Source: DATFDN01 sp963767645 (GTDB lineage Bacteria; Pseudomonadota; Alphaproteobacteria; Acetobacterales; Acetobacteraceae). Taken from it: DNA of 64,000 nt. Positions 53,066 through 61,467 of this stretch are shown here, piece after piece. The notes below the pieces were generated by a model that saw only the letters and a program-made list of their open reading frames with translations, had not been told where the DNA came from and did no database searches. Made by a program: the position numbers and the translations under genes. The stretch covers positions 186,001 through 250,000 of the forward strand of contig CAVYEW010000001.1 of assembly GCA_963767645.1 (NCBI GenBank). Direction: 5' to 3'. Position 1 is the first letter of the stretch, and each line of letters starts with the position of its first letter.

Positions 53066-54346
53066 GTGGCACGAGATCAGAGCGCGATGGGCCGGGTCCG
53101 TTTCTGGGCGTCCTCGGCCCTGCTGATCGCGACAATGCAGGGGCACGCACTCGCGCAATCGAAGCAGCCGGCAATGCCGGCTTCAAATACCGTCCAGCAA
53201 GGGGAGTATCTCGCCCGCGCCGGCGATTGCATTGCCTGCCACACGGCGCCGGGAGGCAAGCTCTTCGCCGGAGGGCTCGCTATGCCGACCCCGTTCGGGA
53301 CACTCTATTCGACCAACATCACCCCCGATCCCGACACCGGCATCGGCAAATGGACCGCCGAGCAGTTCTACGGATTGATGCACACCGGGCGCATGCCCGA
53401 TGGGGGGCTGATCTATCCGGCCATGCCCTTCGCCGACTACACCAAGGTCACGCGCCAGGACTCCGATGCAATCTTCGCCTATCTGCGGTCGGTGCCGCCG
53501 GTGCGCGCACCCAACAAGCCGAACAATCTCCGCTTTCCCTATAACAACCGCGCGCTGATCCTCGGCTGGCGCACGCTGTTTTTCCAGGAGGGCGAATACA
53601 AGCCCGATCCCACCAAGTCTGCGGAATGGAACCGCGGAGCCTATCTGGTCCAGGGTCTCGGCCATTGCGGCATGTGCCACACCCCCATCAATATTCTCGG
53701 CGGCAGCTCGGAATCGCGAGCCTTTGAAGGCGGGCTGATTCCCATGCAGGACTGGTACGCCCCCTCGCTTACCTCCAACAAGGAGGCCGGGCTCGGCGAT
53801 TGGAGCATCGAGGACATCACTGCTCTGCTGCGTATCGGCGCGTCGCGACGCGGGGCGGTGTATGGCCCGATGGCGGAGGTCGTCTATGACAGTCTCCAGT
53901 ACCTGTCCGACCCGGACATCCAGGCAATGTCGGTCTATCTGAAGACTCTGCCGCCGCACGGCGCCCCGGAGACGCCGGCCTCGACCGTTCCGGTGGCGGA
54001 GAGCAGCCTGCTGATGCGCCTCGGCAAGACCGTGTACGATGCGCAGTGCGCCAGCTGCCATGGTCCGCAGGGCCAAGGCATGCCGCCGCAGTATCCGCCG
54101 CTGGCTGGCAATCAGTCGATCCAGATGTCCTCGGCAGTGAACCCGATCCGCATGGTGCTGAACGGCGGGTATCCCCCGGGGACCGCGGGCAATCCGACGC
54201 CTTACGGGATGCCGCCCTTTGCCCAATCCCTTTCCGATGACGAGGTCGCCGCCGTGGTCAGCTACATCCGGGCCTCCTGGGGCAATCGTGGCGAGCCCGT
54301 CACTGCGCGCCAGGCAAACGAGCTGCGCGCGGCTCCACTGGACTGA
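53066..54346 (+). CDS. Tri-haem cytochrome c (alcohol/gluconate dehydrogenase cytochrome-subunit type)
   Basis: A 426-residue exported protein with three haem sites: CIACHTAPGG, CGMCHTPINILGG and CASCHGPQGQG. The pattern with TPFGTLYSTNITPDPDTGIG and LIYPAMPFADYTKVT is that of the membrane-bound dehydrogenase cytochrome subunits of acetic acid bacteria and relatives. No dehydrogenase subunit lies beside it, so it may pass quinol or dehydrogenase electrons directly to the oxidase. GTG 53066 follows GAGGGGG. Confidence 0.88.
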   Translation: MARDQSAMGRVRFWASSALLIATMQGHALAQSKQPAMPASNTVQQGEYLARAGDCIACHTAPGGKLFAGGLAMPTPFGTLYSTNITPDPDTGIGKWTAEQFYGLMHTGRMPDGGLIYPAMPFADYTKVTRQDSDAIFAYLRSVPPVRAPNKPNNLRFPYNNRALILGWRTLFFQEGEYKPDPTKSAEWNRGAYLVQGLGHCGMCHTPINILGGSSESRAFEGGLIPMQDWYAPSLTSNKEAGLGDWSIEDITALLRIGASRRGAVYGPMAEVVYDSLQYLSDPDIQAMSVYLKTLPPHGAPETPASTVPVAESSLLMRLGKTVYDAQCASCHGPQGQGMPPQYPPLAGNQSIQMSSAVNPIRMVLNGGYPPGTAGNPTPYGMPPFAQSLSDDEVAAVVSYIRASWGNRGEPVTARQANELRAAPLD

Positions 54347-54353
54347 GGTCGCC

Positions 54354-54536
54354 ATGATCAACTCGCAACCCGCCGACTTGCAGCTTGCGGCCTCGCAGGA
54401 CACCGCAGTGGACGAGATCGTTCTGTCCGGCTCGCGAGGCGCCATCGCTCTCGCGGGCATCGCCACGGCAATCGTGGCCGCGATCTGGTTCGGCTTCTAC
54501 CTGCTCGTGTTCGTCGCGCGCGGCGTCGGGCCATGA
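54354..54536 (+). CDS. Small single-helix subunit of a ba3-type oxidase (subunit IIa-like)
   Basis: A 60-residue protein with one membrane helix (IALAGIATAIVAAIWFGFYLLVFVA). Position directly before the subunit II gene is that of subunit IIa in ba3-type oxidases. Sequence alone does not prove the family. ATG 54354 comes eight bases after the tri-haem cytochrome stop. Confidence 0.65.
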   Translation: MINSQPADLQLAASQDTAVDEIVLSGSRGAIALAGIATAIVAAIWFGFYLLVFVARGVGP

Positions 54537-54546
54537 GGGGAAGGTC

Positions 54547-55116
54547 ATGCCGATGAACTCCCCGTCCGGGCATGGCGACGGCGCTCACAGCGTCGAGCGC
54601 CTGGAGCGTCGGTGGGCCATGCTCTCCGTTGCTGTCATCGCGGTGCTCATCGTGATGGCGGGCTTCGCCGGAATCCATCAGGCGATCATGCCGCAGGCGC
54701 GCGTGGAGACGGTGGACCCAAGAACGCTGCATCTCGCGGGCGAGTTCATCGAGAGCAATCTCGGCAGTATGGTCGAGCCGAACGGTTCGGTGACGGTCCG
54801 CGCCATCGGCCAGCAATACTCGTTCAACCCGCCATGCATCCTGCTGCCCATCGATACGCCGATCACCATCCGGGCAACCAGCGCCGATGTCGTGCATGGC
54901 TTCATCATTGACGGGACCAATTTCAACACAATGCTCGTGCCGGGCTATGTCTCCATTCTCACGATCAGCTTCGCCAACCCTGCCGAGCACCACATGCCCT
55001 GCCACGAGTTCTGCGGTGTCGGACATGAAGGGATGTGGGGCAAGGTCAAGGTCATCGACAAGGCGGCCTTCCTGAAGATGGCAGCGGACAAGCGGAGGTT
55101 GAGCTGTGTTGAGTAG
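54547..55116 (+). CDS. Cytochrome c oxidase subunit II (ba3 type)
   Basis: About 189 residues: an N-terminal membrane helix (AMLSVAVIAVLIVMAGFAGI) and a cupredoxin domain. The CuA site is HMPCHEFCGVGHEGMWGKV, with both Cys, the His and Met ligands. An earlier His lies in DVVHGFIIDG. The short single-helix form is that of B-family oxidases. An alternative start is ATG 54553. Its end overlaps the subunit I gene by 11 bases. Confidence 0.92.
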   Translation: MPMNSPSGHGDGAHSVERLERRWAMLSVAVIAVLIVMAGFAGIHQAIMPQARVETVDPRTLHLAGEFIESNLGSMVEPNGSVTVRAIGQQYSFNPPCILLPIDTPITIRATSADVVHGFIIDGTNFNTMLVPGYVSILTISFANPAEHHMPCHEFCGVGHEGMWGKVKVIDKAAFLKMAADKRRLSCVE

Positions 55117-56728
55117 CAGGCGCCTCATCCTCGCCCATTTCTGGCTCGCATTCGCCGGGTTCGGCCTCGCCCTGCTGCTGGGCGAATGGCAGATGTTCAT
55201 CCGCAGTCCCCTGCACGCCTGGATCGGCGACCCCGAATGGTACTATCGGTCGGTCACCGCGCATGGGACCACGATGGCGTACGTGTTTCCGACCCTTATC
55301 GCCATGGGGTTCGGCTATGCGATCACCGAGGCATCGCTGGAGCGGCCGCTGGTCGGGCGGAACTGGGCCTGGGGCGGCTTTTTCTTGGTGGCCGCGGGAA
55401 CCGTGATCGCGGTGGTCCCGGTTGCCTTGGGGCTCGCCTCCGTCCTGTACACCTTCTACCCACCGCTCATCGGCAACCCGTTTTACTATATCGGCGTCGT
55501 CCTCGTCGTCGTCGGCTCCTGGATCTGGGTGGCGCTGATGTCGGTGAATCTGCGCCTCTGGAAGCGCGACAATCCCGGCCGGCCGGTGCCGCTGGCCATG
55601 TTCGCGAATGTCGCCGGCTCCTATCTGTGGGCGTGGACCGCCGTCGGCGCGGCGATCGAGCTGCTGTTTCAGATCCTGCCGGTCGCGCTCGGCCTGACGA
55701 CGACCATCGACGCTGGCCTGGCGCGCGTCTTCTTCTCCTGGACGCTGCACGCGATCGTCTATTTCTGGCTGATGCCGACCTATATCGCCTATTACACCAT
55801 CGTCCCGCGGGCGATCGGTGGGCGTCTGTTCAGCGACGCGATGGCACGGATTTCGTTCGTTCTGTTCCTGGTCGTGGCCATGCCGATCGGCGTGCATCAC
55901 CTGTTCGCCGATCCAGAGGTCGGCGCGGGATTCAAGTTCATACATTCAGTATTCACTGCCCTGGTTGCGTTGCCCACGCTGCTAACTGTATTCACGATCT
56001 GCGCGTCGGTGGAGATCGCCGGTCGGATTCGTGGCGGCAAAGGCGTGTTCGGCTGGATCACGGCCCTTCCCTGGCGCAACCCGATGATGCTGGCGGTCGC
56101 CCTGTCCTTCGTGATGCTGGGTTTCGGCGGAGCGGGCGGGCTGGTCAACATGAGCTATCAGCTCGACAGCAGCATCCACAACACGCAATGGATAACCGGG
56201 CACTTCCATCTGATCTTCGGCGGGGCGATCGTCATCATGTATTTCGCGATCGCCTATGATTTGTGGCCCCATCTTACGGGTCGTGCGCTTGGCAGCTTCC
56301 GGCTGATGCGCGTCCAGCTCTGGAGCTGGTTTGTCGGCATGATCGTGCTGACCTTCCCTTGGCATTACACGGGCATTCTCGGGATGCCGCGCCGCATGGC
56401 CTTCTACGATTACACCGATCCGGTGATAGCGCGCGTCGCTCCCTCGGTCATTGCCTCGGTCGCGGGGGGCGCCATCCTGGTTATTTCGGGCCTGCTCTTC
56501 TTCATCGTGCTGATCCGGGGTCAGATGGCCCCGCGCGCCGAGGCAGGCGTGTACCGGTTCAGCGTCGCGGTGCATCAGCCGCGCGTGGTGCCGGTTGCCC
56601 TGAATGGCTTTGCGCTCTGGATCGGCCTCATGGTCGGCCTGACGATCGTGAATTACGGCTTTCCGATCGCCCGGCTTATGGCGCTGCCGGAGACGTCGGT
56701 TCCGGCAGTCATGGTCGGAGCCGGTTGA
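55106..56728 (+). CDS. ba3-type cytochrome c oxidase subunit I
   Basis: A 540-residue membrane protein with 12 or more helices. Haem and CuB ligands fit the B family: the low-spin His in VTAHGTTMAYVFP, the cross-linked HAIVYFWLMPTYIAYY (His-x3-Tyr), GVHHLFADP with the CuB His pair and TGHFHLIFGG. GTG 55106 follows GGAGG. B-family enzymes have high oxygen affinity and lack the D proton channel. It fits with the FNR box upstream of the block. Confidence 0.95.
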   Translation: MLSSRRLILAHFWLAFAGFGLALLLGEWQMFIRSPLHAWIGDPEWYYRSVTAHGTTMAYVFPTLIAMGFGYAITEASLERPLVGRNWAWGGFFLVAAGTVIAVVPVALGLASVLYTFYPPLIGNPFYYIGVVLVVVGSWIWVALMSVNLRLWKRDNPGRPVPLAMFANVAGSYLWAWTAVGAAIELLFQILPVALGLTTTIDAGLARVFFSWTLHAIVYFWLMPTYIAYYTIVPRAIGGRLFSDAMARISFVLFLVVAMPIGVHHLFADPEVGAGFKFIHSVFTALVALPTLLTVFTICASVEIAGRIRGGKGVFGWITALPWRNPMMLAVALSFVMLGFGGAGGLVNMSYQLDSSIHNTQWITGHFHLIFGGAIVIMYFAIAYDLWPHLTGRALGSFRLMRVQLWSWFVGMIVLTFPWHYTGILGMPRRMAFYDYTDPVIARVAPSVIASVAGGAILVISGLLFFIVLIRGQMAPRAEAGVYRFSVAVHQPRVVPVALNGFALWIGLMVGLTIVNYGFPIARLMALPETSVPAVMVGAG

Positions 56729-57523
56729 ATGAATGGCGAGCGCCTGGTTTCGCTGCGCAATCCCTGGTTCACGGGGAGCGTCGCGATCACGGCAGCGATC
56801 GCGATCGTCGCTGCCGCTTTCGGGTTCGTGTGGCTGCCATCCATCGAGACGAATGCCCGGTTCGCCGGCATTTGGGACGCGATCTGCAGCGCCGCAGGTG
56901 CTCCGCGCCGGGCAAGCACCCCCGCGCAAGTGGTCGAGCCCGATTTCAGGACGACGCAGGTCGTGCTGACGTCGGCGATGCTGCGCCCTTCCAATGCCGA
57001 GGCGATCGGCCGAGGTGCGACGCTCGCGCTCCGGTGCAGCATGTGCCACGGCGCACGCGGCCTGAGCCAGGCCAATTCCCCTAATCTAGCGGGCCAGTAC
57101 GCGCCGGTGATCTTCAAGCAGCTGCAGGACTACAAGTCCGGCGCCCGGACCAGCGCGGTTATGACGCCGATCGTCGCCGACCTCACCCTACAGGACATGC
57201 GCGATCTTGCCGCCTACTACGCCTATCTGCCCCGGCCGGCCGGCTCCCGTCCCGCTTCTGCCGACACAGTGCCGCGGATCGTGGAAAGCGGGGCGCCGAT
57301 GCGCGGCATCGCCCCTTGCGGCTCCTGCCACGGCAGCATCGACAACAAGATCGGCAGTCCGTGGCTTGAAGGCGAGCCGGCCGCCTATCTCCAAGCGCAG
57401 CTCCGGGAATTTGCATCCGGCGCTCGCCACAACGATATTAGCGGACAGATGCGCAACGTCGCGCGCCAGATGACGCCAGCCGAGATCGACGCCGCCGCCC
57501 GCTTCTACGCCGGGCAGCCGTGA
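56729..57523 (+). CDS. Membrane-anchored di-haem cytochrome c (c4-like)
   Basis: A 264-residue protein with an N-terminal anchor (GSVAITAAIAIVAAAFGFVWL) and two haem sites, CSMCHGARGL and CGSCHGSIDN. Repeated NLAGQYAPVIFKQLQDYKSG-type and EPAAYLQAQLREFASG segments mark the c4 group. It begins right after the subunit I stop (TGAATG). It is likely the immediate electron donor or a fixed subunit of the oxidase. Confidence 0.88.
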   Translation: MNGERLVSLRNPWFTGSVAITAAIAIVAAAFGFVWLPSIETNARFAGIWDAICSAAGAPRRASTPAQVVEPDFRTTQVVLTSAMLRPSNAEAIGRGATLALRCSMCHGARGLSQANSPNLAGQYAPVIFKQLQDYKSGARTSAVMTPIVADLTLQDMRDLAAYYAYLPRPAGSRPASADTVPRIVESGAPMRGIAPCGSCHGSIDNKIGSPWLEGEPAAYLQAQLREFASGARHNDISGQMRNVARQMTPAEIDAAARFYAGQP

Positions 57524-57549
57524 GGTGTACACCTGGCGCGCGGAGTTCG

Positions 57550-57563
57550 TTGATCTCGATCAA
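57550..57563. promoter_or_regulatory. FNR/Anr-type operator, second identical copy
   Basis: TTGATCTCGATCAA, identical in all 14 bases (including the free centre CTCG) to the site at 51651. It ends 55 bases before GTG 57619 of the second CBS gene, nearly the same spacing as the first copy. The shared centre suggests that the promoters are duplicates. Confidence 0.85.
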
Positions 57564-57618
57564 CTCCGCCTTGCCCGATCCCTGCTACGGATCGCTTTTG
57601 GCAATCAGGAGACACGCT

Positions 57619-58341
57619 GTGAACGCCGCCGAGATCATGTCGCGAAAAGTCGTTGCGATAAGCCCCGATGCGCCTCTGGCGCAAGCCGTTCGGCTGATGA
57701 TCGAATCCAGGGTGAGCGGCATACCCGTGGTCGATGCCGAGGGGCGCGCCGTCGGCATGCTGACCGAAGGCGATCTGCTACGCCGGATCGAGACCGGCAC
57801 CGAGGGCGCCGCACCGGGGTGGTTCGCCACGCTGGTCATGCCCGGCCGGCTTGCCGGCGAGTATATACAGACGCACAGCCGCCGGGTCGACGAGGTCATG
57901 ACGTCCGACGTGGTGACGGTCGGGGAGGACGCCTCTCTAGAGGAGGTGGTGGTGCTGATGCGGCGCCACCGTATTAAGCGGTTGCCGGTGCTGCGGGGCG
58001 GGAAGCTGGTGGGCATTGTCAGCCGCGCCGACCTGGTTCGTGTGTTGGCGGACGCTCTGCTCGCGTCCACGGAGAAATCCGATGACGCGGCAATCGCTGA
58101 GCGCATCCGCGCCGAGCTGCGCCGCCAGCCCTGGGCGCATGATCGCGGCGTTACCGTCGCGGTCGAAGAGGGTGTCGTCCTGCTTGACGGCTGTGTCTTC
58201 GATTTGCGAGAGCGCGAGGCGATGCGCGTGCTGGCCGAGAATGTAGCCGGCGTGAAAAGAGTGGAGAACCGGCTCGTCTGGGTCGAACCGAATACCGGAA
58301 TGGTGATTGCCGGCCCCGAGGACGAGGCCGCCGGACACTGA
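57619..58341 (+). CDS. Two-CBS-domain protein with C-terminal BON domain
   Basis: A 240-residue protein. CBS 1: EIMSRKVVAISPDAPLAQAV through GIPVVDAEGRAVGMLTEGDLL; CBS 2: VDEVMTSDVVTVGEDASLEE through RLPVLRGGKLVGIVSRADLV. The BON domain follows (IRAELRRQPWAHDRGVTVAV, GVKRVENRLVWVEP). Such proteins are typical of stress or anaerobic regulons, sensing adenylates. GTG 57619 has CAGGAG upstream. It is a complete version of the degenerate paralogue at 51716 and has its own FNR box. Confidence 0.88.
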   Translation: MNAAEIMSRKVVAISPDAPLAQAVRLMIESRVSGIPVVDAEGRAVGMLTEGDLLRRIETGTEGAAPGWFATLVMPGRLAGEYIQTHSRRVDEVMTSDVVTVGEDASLEEVVVLMRRHRIKRLPVLRGGKLVGIVSRADLVRVLADALLASTEKSDDAAIAERIRAELRRQPWAHDRGVTVAVEEGVVLLDGCVFDLREREAMRVLAENVAGVKRVENRLVWVEPNTGMVIAGPEDEAAGH

Positions 58342-58426
58342 GCCGCTTCGCCGCCCGGGCCGCGCCACGCGCGACCTGCTGCGCCGCATGAGCCTTCTGG
58401 TCTTGATGTCGCGCTAGCGGCTCGGA

Positions 58427-59173
58427 TCAGGGTGACGCGCCGGCCGCCGCTTCAAGGCCTCGGCGGTTCCGAATCAGGATTTCGGAGATGTTATGGATGC
58501 TGATCAGATGCTCGGCCTTCAGGCGCGTCAGTGTCCGGCTGACCGTCTCGATGGTGAGGCCGAGATAATCGGCGATGTCGCTGCGTGTCATCGGCAGGTG
58601 CAGACGCTGAAGCGGGCCCACGCACGCCGCGCCGTCGGCGCTTCGTGCCAAGAGGAAGCTGGCGACACGTTCCCGTGCTGTCTTGCGACCCAGCAACAGC
58701 ATCTGCTCCTGAGCGGCGACCAGCTCGCTGGACGCGACCGCCAGCAGGCGCTTCTCGAATACTGGGAAATCGTCGAGCAGCTCACGCATGTGCCGCTTGG
58801 AGAACCGGCAATAGTGCACCGTCTCTATCGCCTCCGCACTGAAAGAATAGCTTGCGCCGGCGGCAAGGCCGAGAAAGTGTCCGCTTCCCGCGAAGCCGGT
58901 GATCTGTCGGCGCCCGTCCGGCATCAGCTTGAACAGCCGGGCGGTCCCAGAGGTTATATTGAAGAAATTATCCGCGGCGTCGCCCTCGTTGACGAACATG
59001 CGTCCGGGATTCGCCTCGGAGACGACCGCAACCGCCGCCAGTCGCCCGAGATCAGCATCATCGATGGCGTTGCATACGCTATACGATCGCGCCCCGCAGG
59101 AATTGCACGGTTCGGCCGCGCGCAGGCGGCCGATCACCAGGGGATTCTGACCCAACGGCATCGTGGATTCCAT
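58427..59173 (-). CDS. FNR-family oxygen-sensing transcriptional regulator
   Basis: About 248 residues of the CRP/FNR fold. N-terminal cysteines at 23, 26 and 34 (CNSCGARSYSVC) plus one in VHYCRFSKRHM would hold a 4Fe-4S cluster. The helix-turn-helix TRSDIADYLGLTIETVSRTL has the E-x-x-S-R residues that read TTGAT half-sites. Two perfect TTGAT-N4-ATCAA boxes lie within 8 kb. It is convergent with the CBS/BON gene. ATG 59173 was chosen; ATG 59161 is possible. Confidence 0.92.
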   Translation of the reverse strand: MESTMPLGQNPLVIGRLRAAEPCNSCGARSYSVCNAIDDADLGRLAAVAVVSEANPGRMFVNEGDAADNFFNITSGTARLFKLMPDGRRQITGFAGSGHFLGLAAGASYSFSAEAIETVHYCRFSKRHMRELLDDFPVFEKRLLAVASSELVAAQEQMLLLGRKTARERVASFLLARSADGAACVGPLQRLHLPMTRSDIADYLGLTIETVSRTLTRLKAEHLISIHNISEILIRNRRGLEAAAGASP

Positions 59174-59396
59174 CAGCGCTTCAGCTGAGCACGCCAACCT
59201 ATCGCACGGGAGCCGACCGACCTACCCAGGTCGGAGCGCCCGGTTCCGGATTGCAGCGCGAACGGCGATTTGGGTCAACCGATGGCAGCGCCGGGCCAGG
59301 AGCCACGTCCGGCGATGCGGCCTCATTCGTCGTCTGAGGCGTGGCCGGGGGCAGGCCGAGCGAGGTCGTCTGCACGTGCCGTCAGTCCGCCAGCGG

Positions 59397-60308
59397 TCAG
59401 GGACGGGAAGCCATCGATTCAGGGCAGCCGTTCGCGGTGCGCGGCCCACGGTAGGATTGCCGCAATGGCAGGCCTGAGGCTTCGCTCAGTGCCATGTCCG
59501 CATTGCAGAAGCGGCGCGCGAGCGTGCGGCGCTCGATCAGCTCGAAGGCCACCCGGGAGTCCGAACCCGGCTCGCTCGGAACCAGCCGATAGATCTCGAA
59601 CACCGTCGGCGTGGGTACGACCTTGGCGGCCGGCGGCTCCCGGGCGGCCCGCAGCAGCAGGAGTGCATTTCGACCGTCCACGTCGCCGCGCGCGAAGCGG
59701 ATGCTGACGAGCACATCGTCGCCTTCGTGGAGGTTGTCGGCGATCGTGCTAGCCGCCGCCGGACCGGGACCGGCTGGCGGCATCGTCACGGTAAAGACAT
59801 CGTGGCCATGACCCTCACCTTCATCCTGCCAGTCCAGAGCCACATCGATGGCCCGCCCGCCCGGCTCCGCCGCCTCGATGCGATTCATGCCCCTGTCGAG
59901 CGGGACGGGAACGAGATGCGTGATGGCGTGTCCCGACACGGTTGTTCGGGTTGGACGCTTCGAGTTCGCGTCCGCATCGGGCGTAAGACATTTGCCCTTG
60001 AGCGAGGCGGTCTCCTGCTCCGGAGTCAGGGTGGGGGTGGCATAGACTTGGCGGGCGATCTCGCTGGTGACTGCGCGGTCCAGGAGCTCGGGAGGACCAT
60101 CACTGAACAGGCCCCTGGTTATGGCGATCGCGACCGATGCGGGAGTACCCTCGTTGCGATGGACGGCCAGCAATCCGGCAAAATCGCCGACCGCCGAGCA
60201 GAGGCGGTCCCATGTAATAGGAGCAGCCCGGGCAGGGGCCGCAGCGACTGAGCTTGTCAGCGCGATGAATGCAAGCGCAAGCCGTAGCGGACCGTGATCA
60301 ACTTTCAT
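59397..60308 (-). CDS. Secreted protein of unknown function
   Basis: About 303 residues with a signal peptide (LALAFIALTSSVAAAPARA). No domain is recognised. There are two parts: residues to about 130 (FAGLLAVHRNEGTPASVAIA, EIARQVYATPTLTPEQE) and a more beta-rich part (VSGHAITHLVPVPLDRGMNR, VLVSIRFARGDVDGRNALLL). Three cysteines may form a disulfide. ATG 60308 fits the signal. It stands alone between the FNR gene and the glycosyltransferase remnant. Confidence 0.6.
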   Translation of the reverse strand: MKVDHGPLRLALAFIALTSSVAAAPARAAPITWDRLCSAVGDFAGLLAVHRNEGTPASVAIAITRGLFSDGPPELLDRAVTSEIARQVYATPTLTPEQETASLKGKCLTPDADANSKRPTRTTVSGHAITHLVPVPLDRGMNRIEAAEPGGRAIDVALDWQDEGEGHGHDVFTVTMPPAGPGPAAASTIADNLHEGDDVLVSIRFARGDVDGRNALLLLRAAREPPAAKVVPTPTVFEIYRLVPSEPGSDSRVAFELIERRTLARRFCNADMALSEASGLPLRQSYRGPRTANGCPESMASRP

Positions 60309-60483
60309 GAGCGCTGCCCTGCCTCGCGGAAACGCCTTCTGCGGGGCGCGGTTCCTGACGCGCAATTCCAGCCGCGCTCCATCCTCATTCCCGCCGCGTC
60401 GCCTGTGGAAGCGGGGTACCCAGATCCGTGCGCACCGAGTTTCGTGCGGTTCGCCTGGAAGCCCCCGCTTGCGCGGGAATGGG

Positions 60484-61264
60484 TCAGGAATTACAGCGGT
60501 CGGTCAGCGGTCCGAGCGATGCATGACGACGGGCGACTTCGGCCGGGATGCCCCGCTTCGGGAGAAGCCACCAGAAGTAATCCTCCACCGCGTCGAAGGG
60601 CAGTTGTAGCTCAATCTCCCTCCCGATGAGCTGGTTATGGGGAAGCGTCCGCTCGAGCTCTGCGAACCTTTGCACCGCCGACTCGGCTATCACCTGAATC
60701 GCGCTCTCGGGCATGCCGTGCCGAGGGCACCACAGTGCGGTCCAGCCCTCGCTGGCTCTGTTGCAGAATTCCTGCAGCTGGGGGCTGATCAGGAAACTGT
60801 TCGAACTCGACGTGGATCATCTTGGTGAATCCGTTCGCGCTTGCGTACCGTCCGGCAAACGCGAACGAACGAGACCACTCGGGGAAAGTGAAGTAGTAAT
60901 TGCAGCCATGCTCGCACGTTTTGCGGAGGCTCACGCCCCTTATATGACCCAGCACGCGGAAGCGCACTGCGTTCCATTCATGCACAGCGAACTGCTGGAC
61001 AGGGAGGGCAATGTCGCTCGCGTCGAACTCGATATTTGCATAGAGGTGTTCGACCCGAGTGATCCACTCACGCAGGATCCGTTCGGTGCCGTCAGTTTTG
61101 CTGTTGGTACGGATAGACAAACAGACCGACGCCTTCGGATAGTCCAGAGCTTCGATGCACTCCAGATAGAGTGGCAGCGAGGCCTCCTTCTGCTTAGTGA
61201 GAATTGCCAGCAGCACCCGCGGCGTACGGCGCATGCGCGAACGGAGCGGCCGCGCCTTCGTCAT
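60484..61264 (-). pseudogene. Chimeric glycosyltransferase remnant (collagen-galactosyltransferase-like N-terminus)
   Basis: Residues 16-125 (VLLAILTKQKEASLPLYLEC, LDYPKASVCLSIRTNSKTDG, ILREW, HGCNYYF) resemble the N-terminal GT domain of procollagen galactosyltransferases. Right after CNYYF, where these enzymes have the DxD metal motif, the sequence changes to FPEWSRSFAFAGRYASANGF, which looks like part of another protein. At about 60805 one extra base shifts the frame; correcting it gives NSFLISPQLQEFCNRAS, WTALWCPRHGMPESAIQ and a stop at 60484. So an internal deletion seems to have fused two genes, plus a frameshift. It lies next to the collagen-like gene on the same strand. Confidence 0.6.
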
Positions 61265-61467
61265 GGTGTGTTGCTCTAGGAGATCTTCATGGCCGAGTCG
61301 GCCAAGATCGGACTCGCGCGGCAGCTTGTCCGAACGCGAACCGCATATTAGCCAGAATCCGGGCGTGGTCGGACTCGGGCAGCTCAGCATGCATGCACAA
61401 GCCGACCGTCTTCATGACCGCCCTGTCTCGGGTCGGTCCGAACCGGGAAGCAAGTCCATGTCCGGCC

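Noticed and set aside
61287..61415. Minus-strand 42-codon frame between the collagen and glycosyltransferase genes
   Set aside because: Short, without a ribosome site or recognisable motif; kept only as a possibility.
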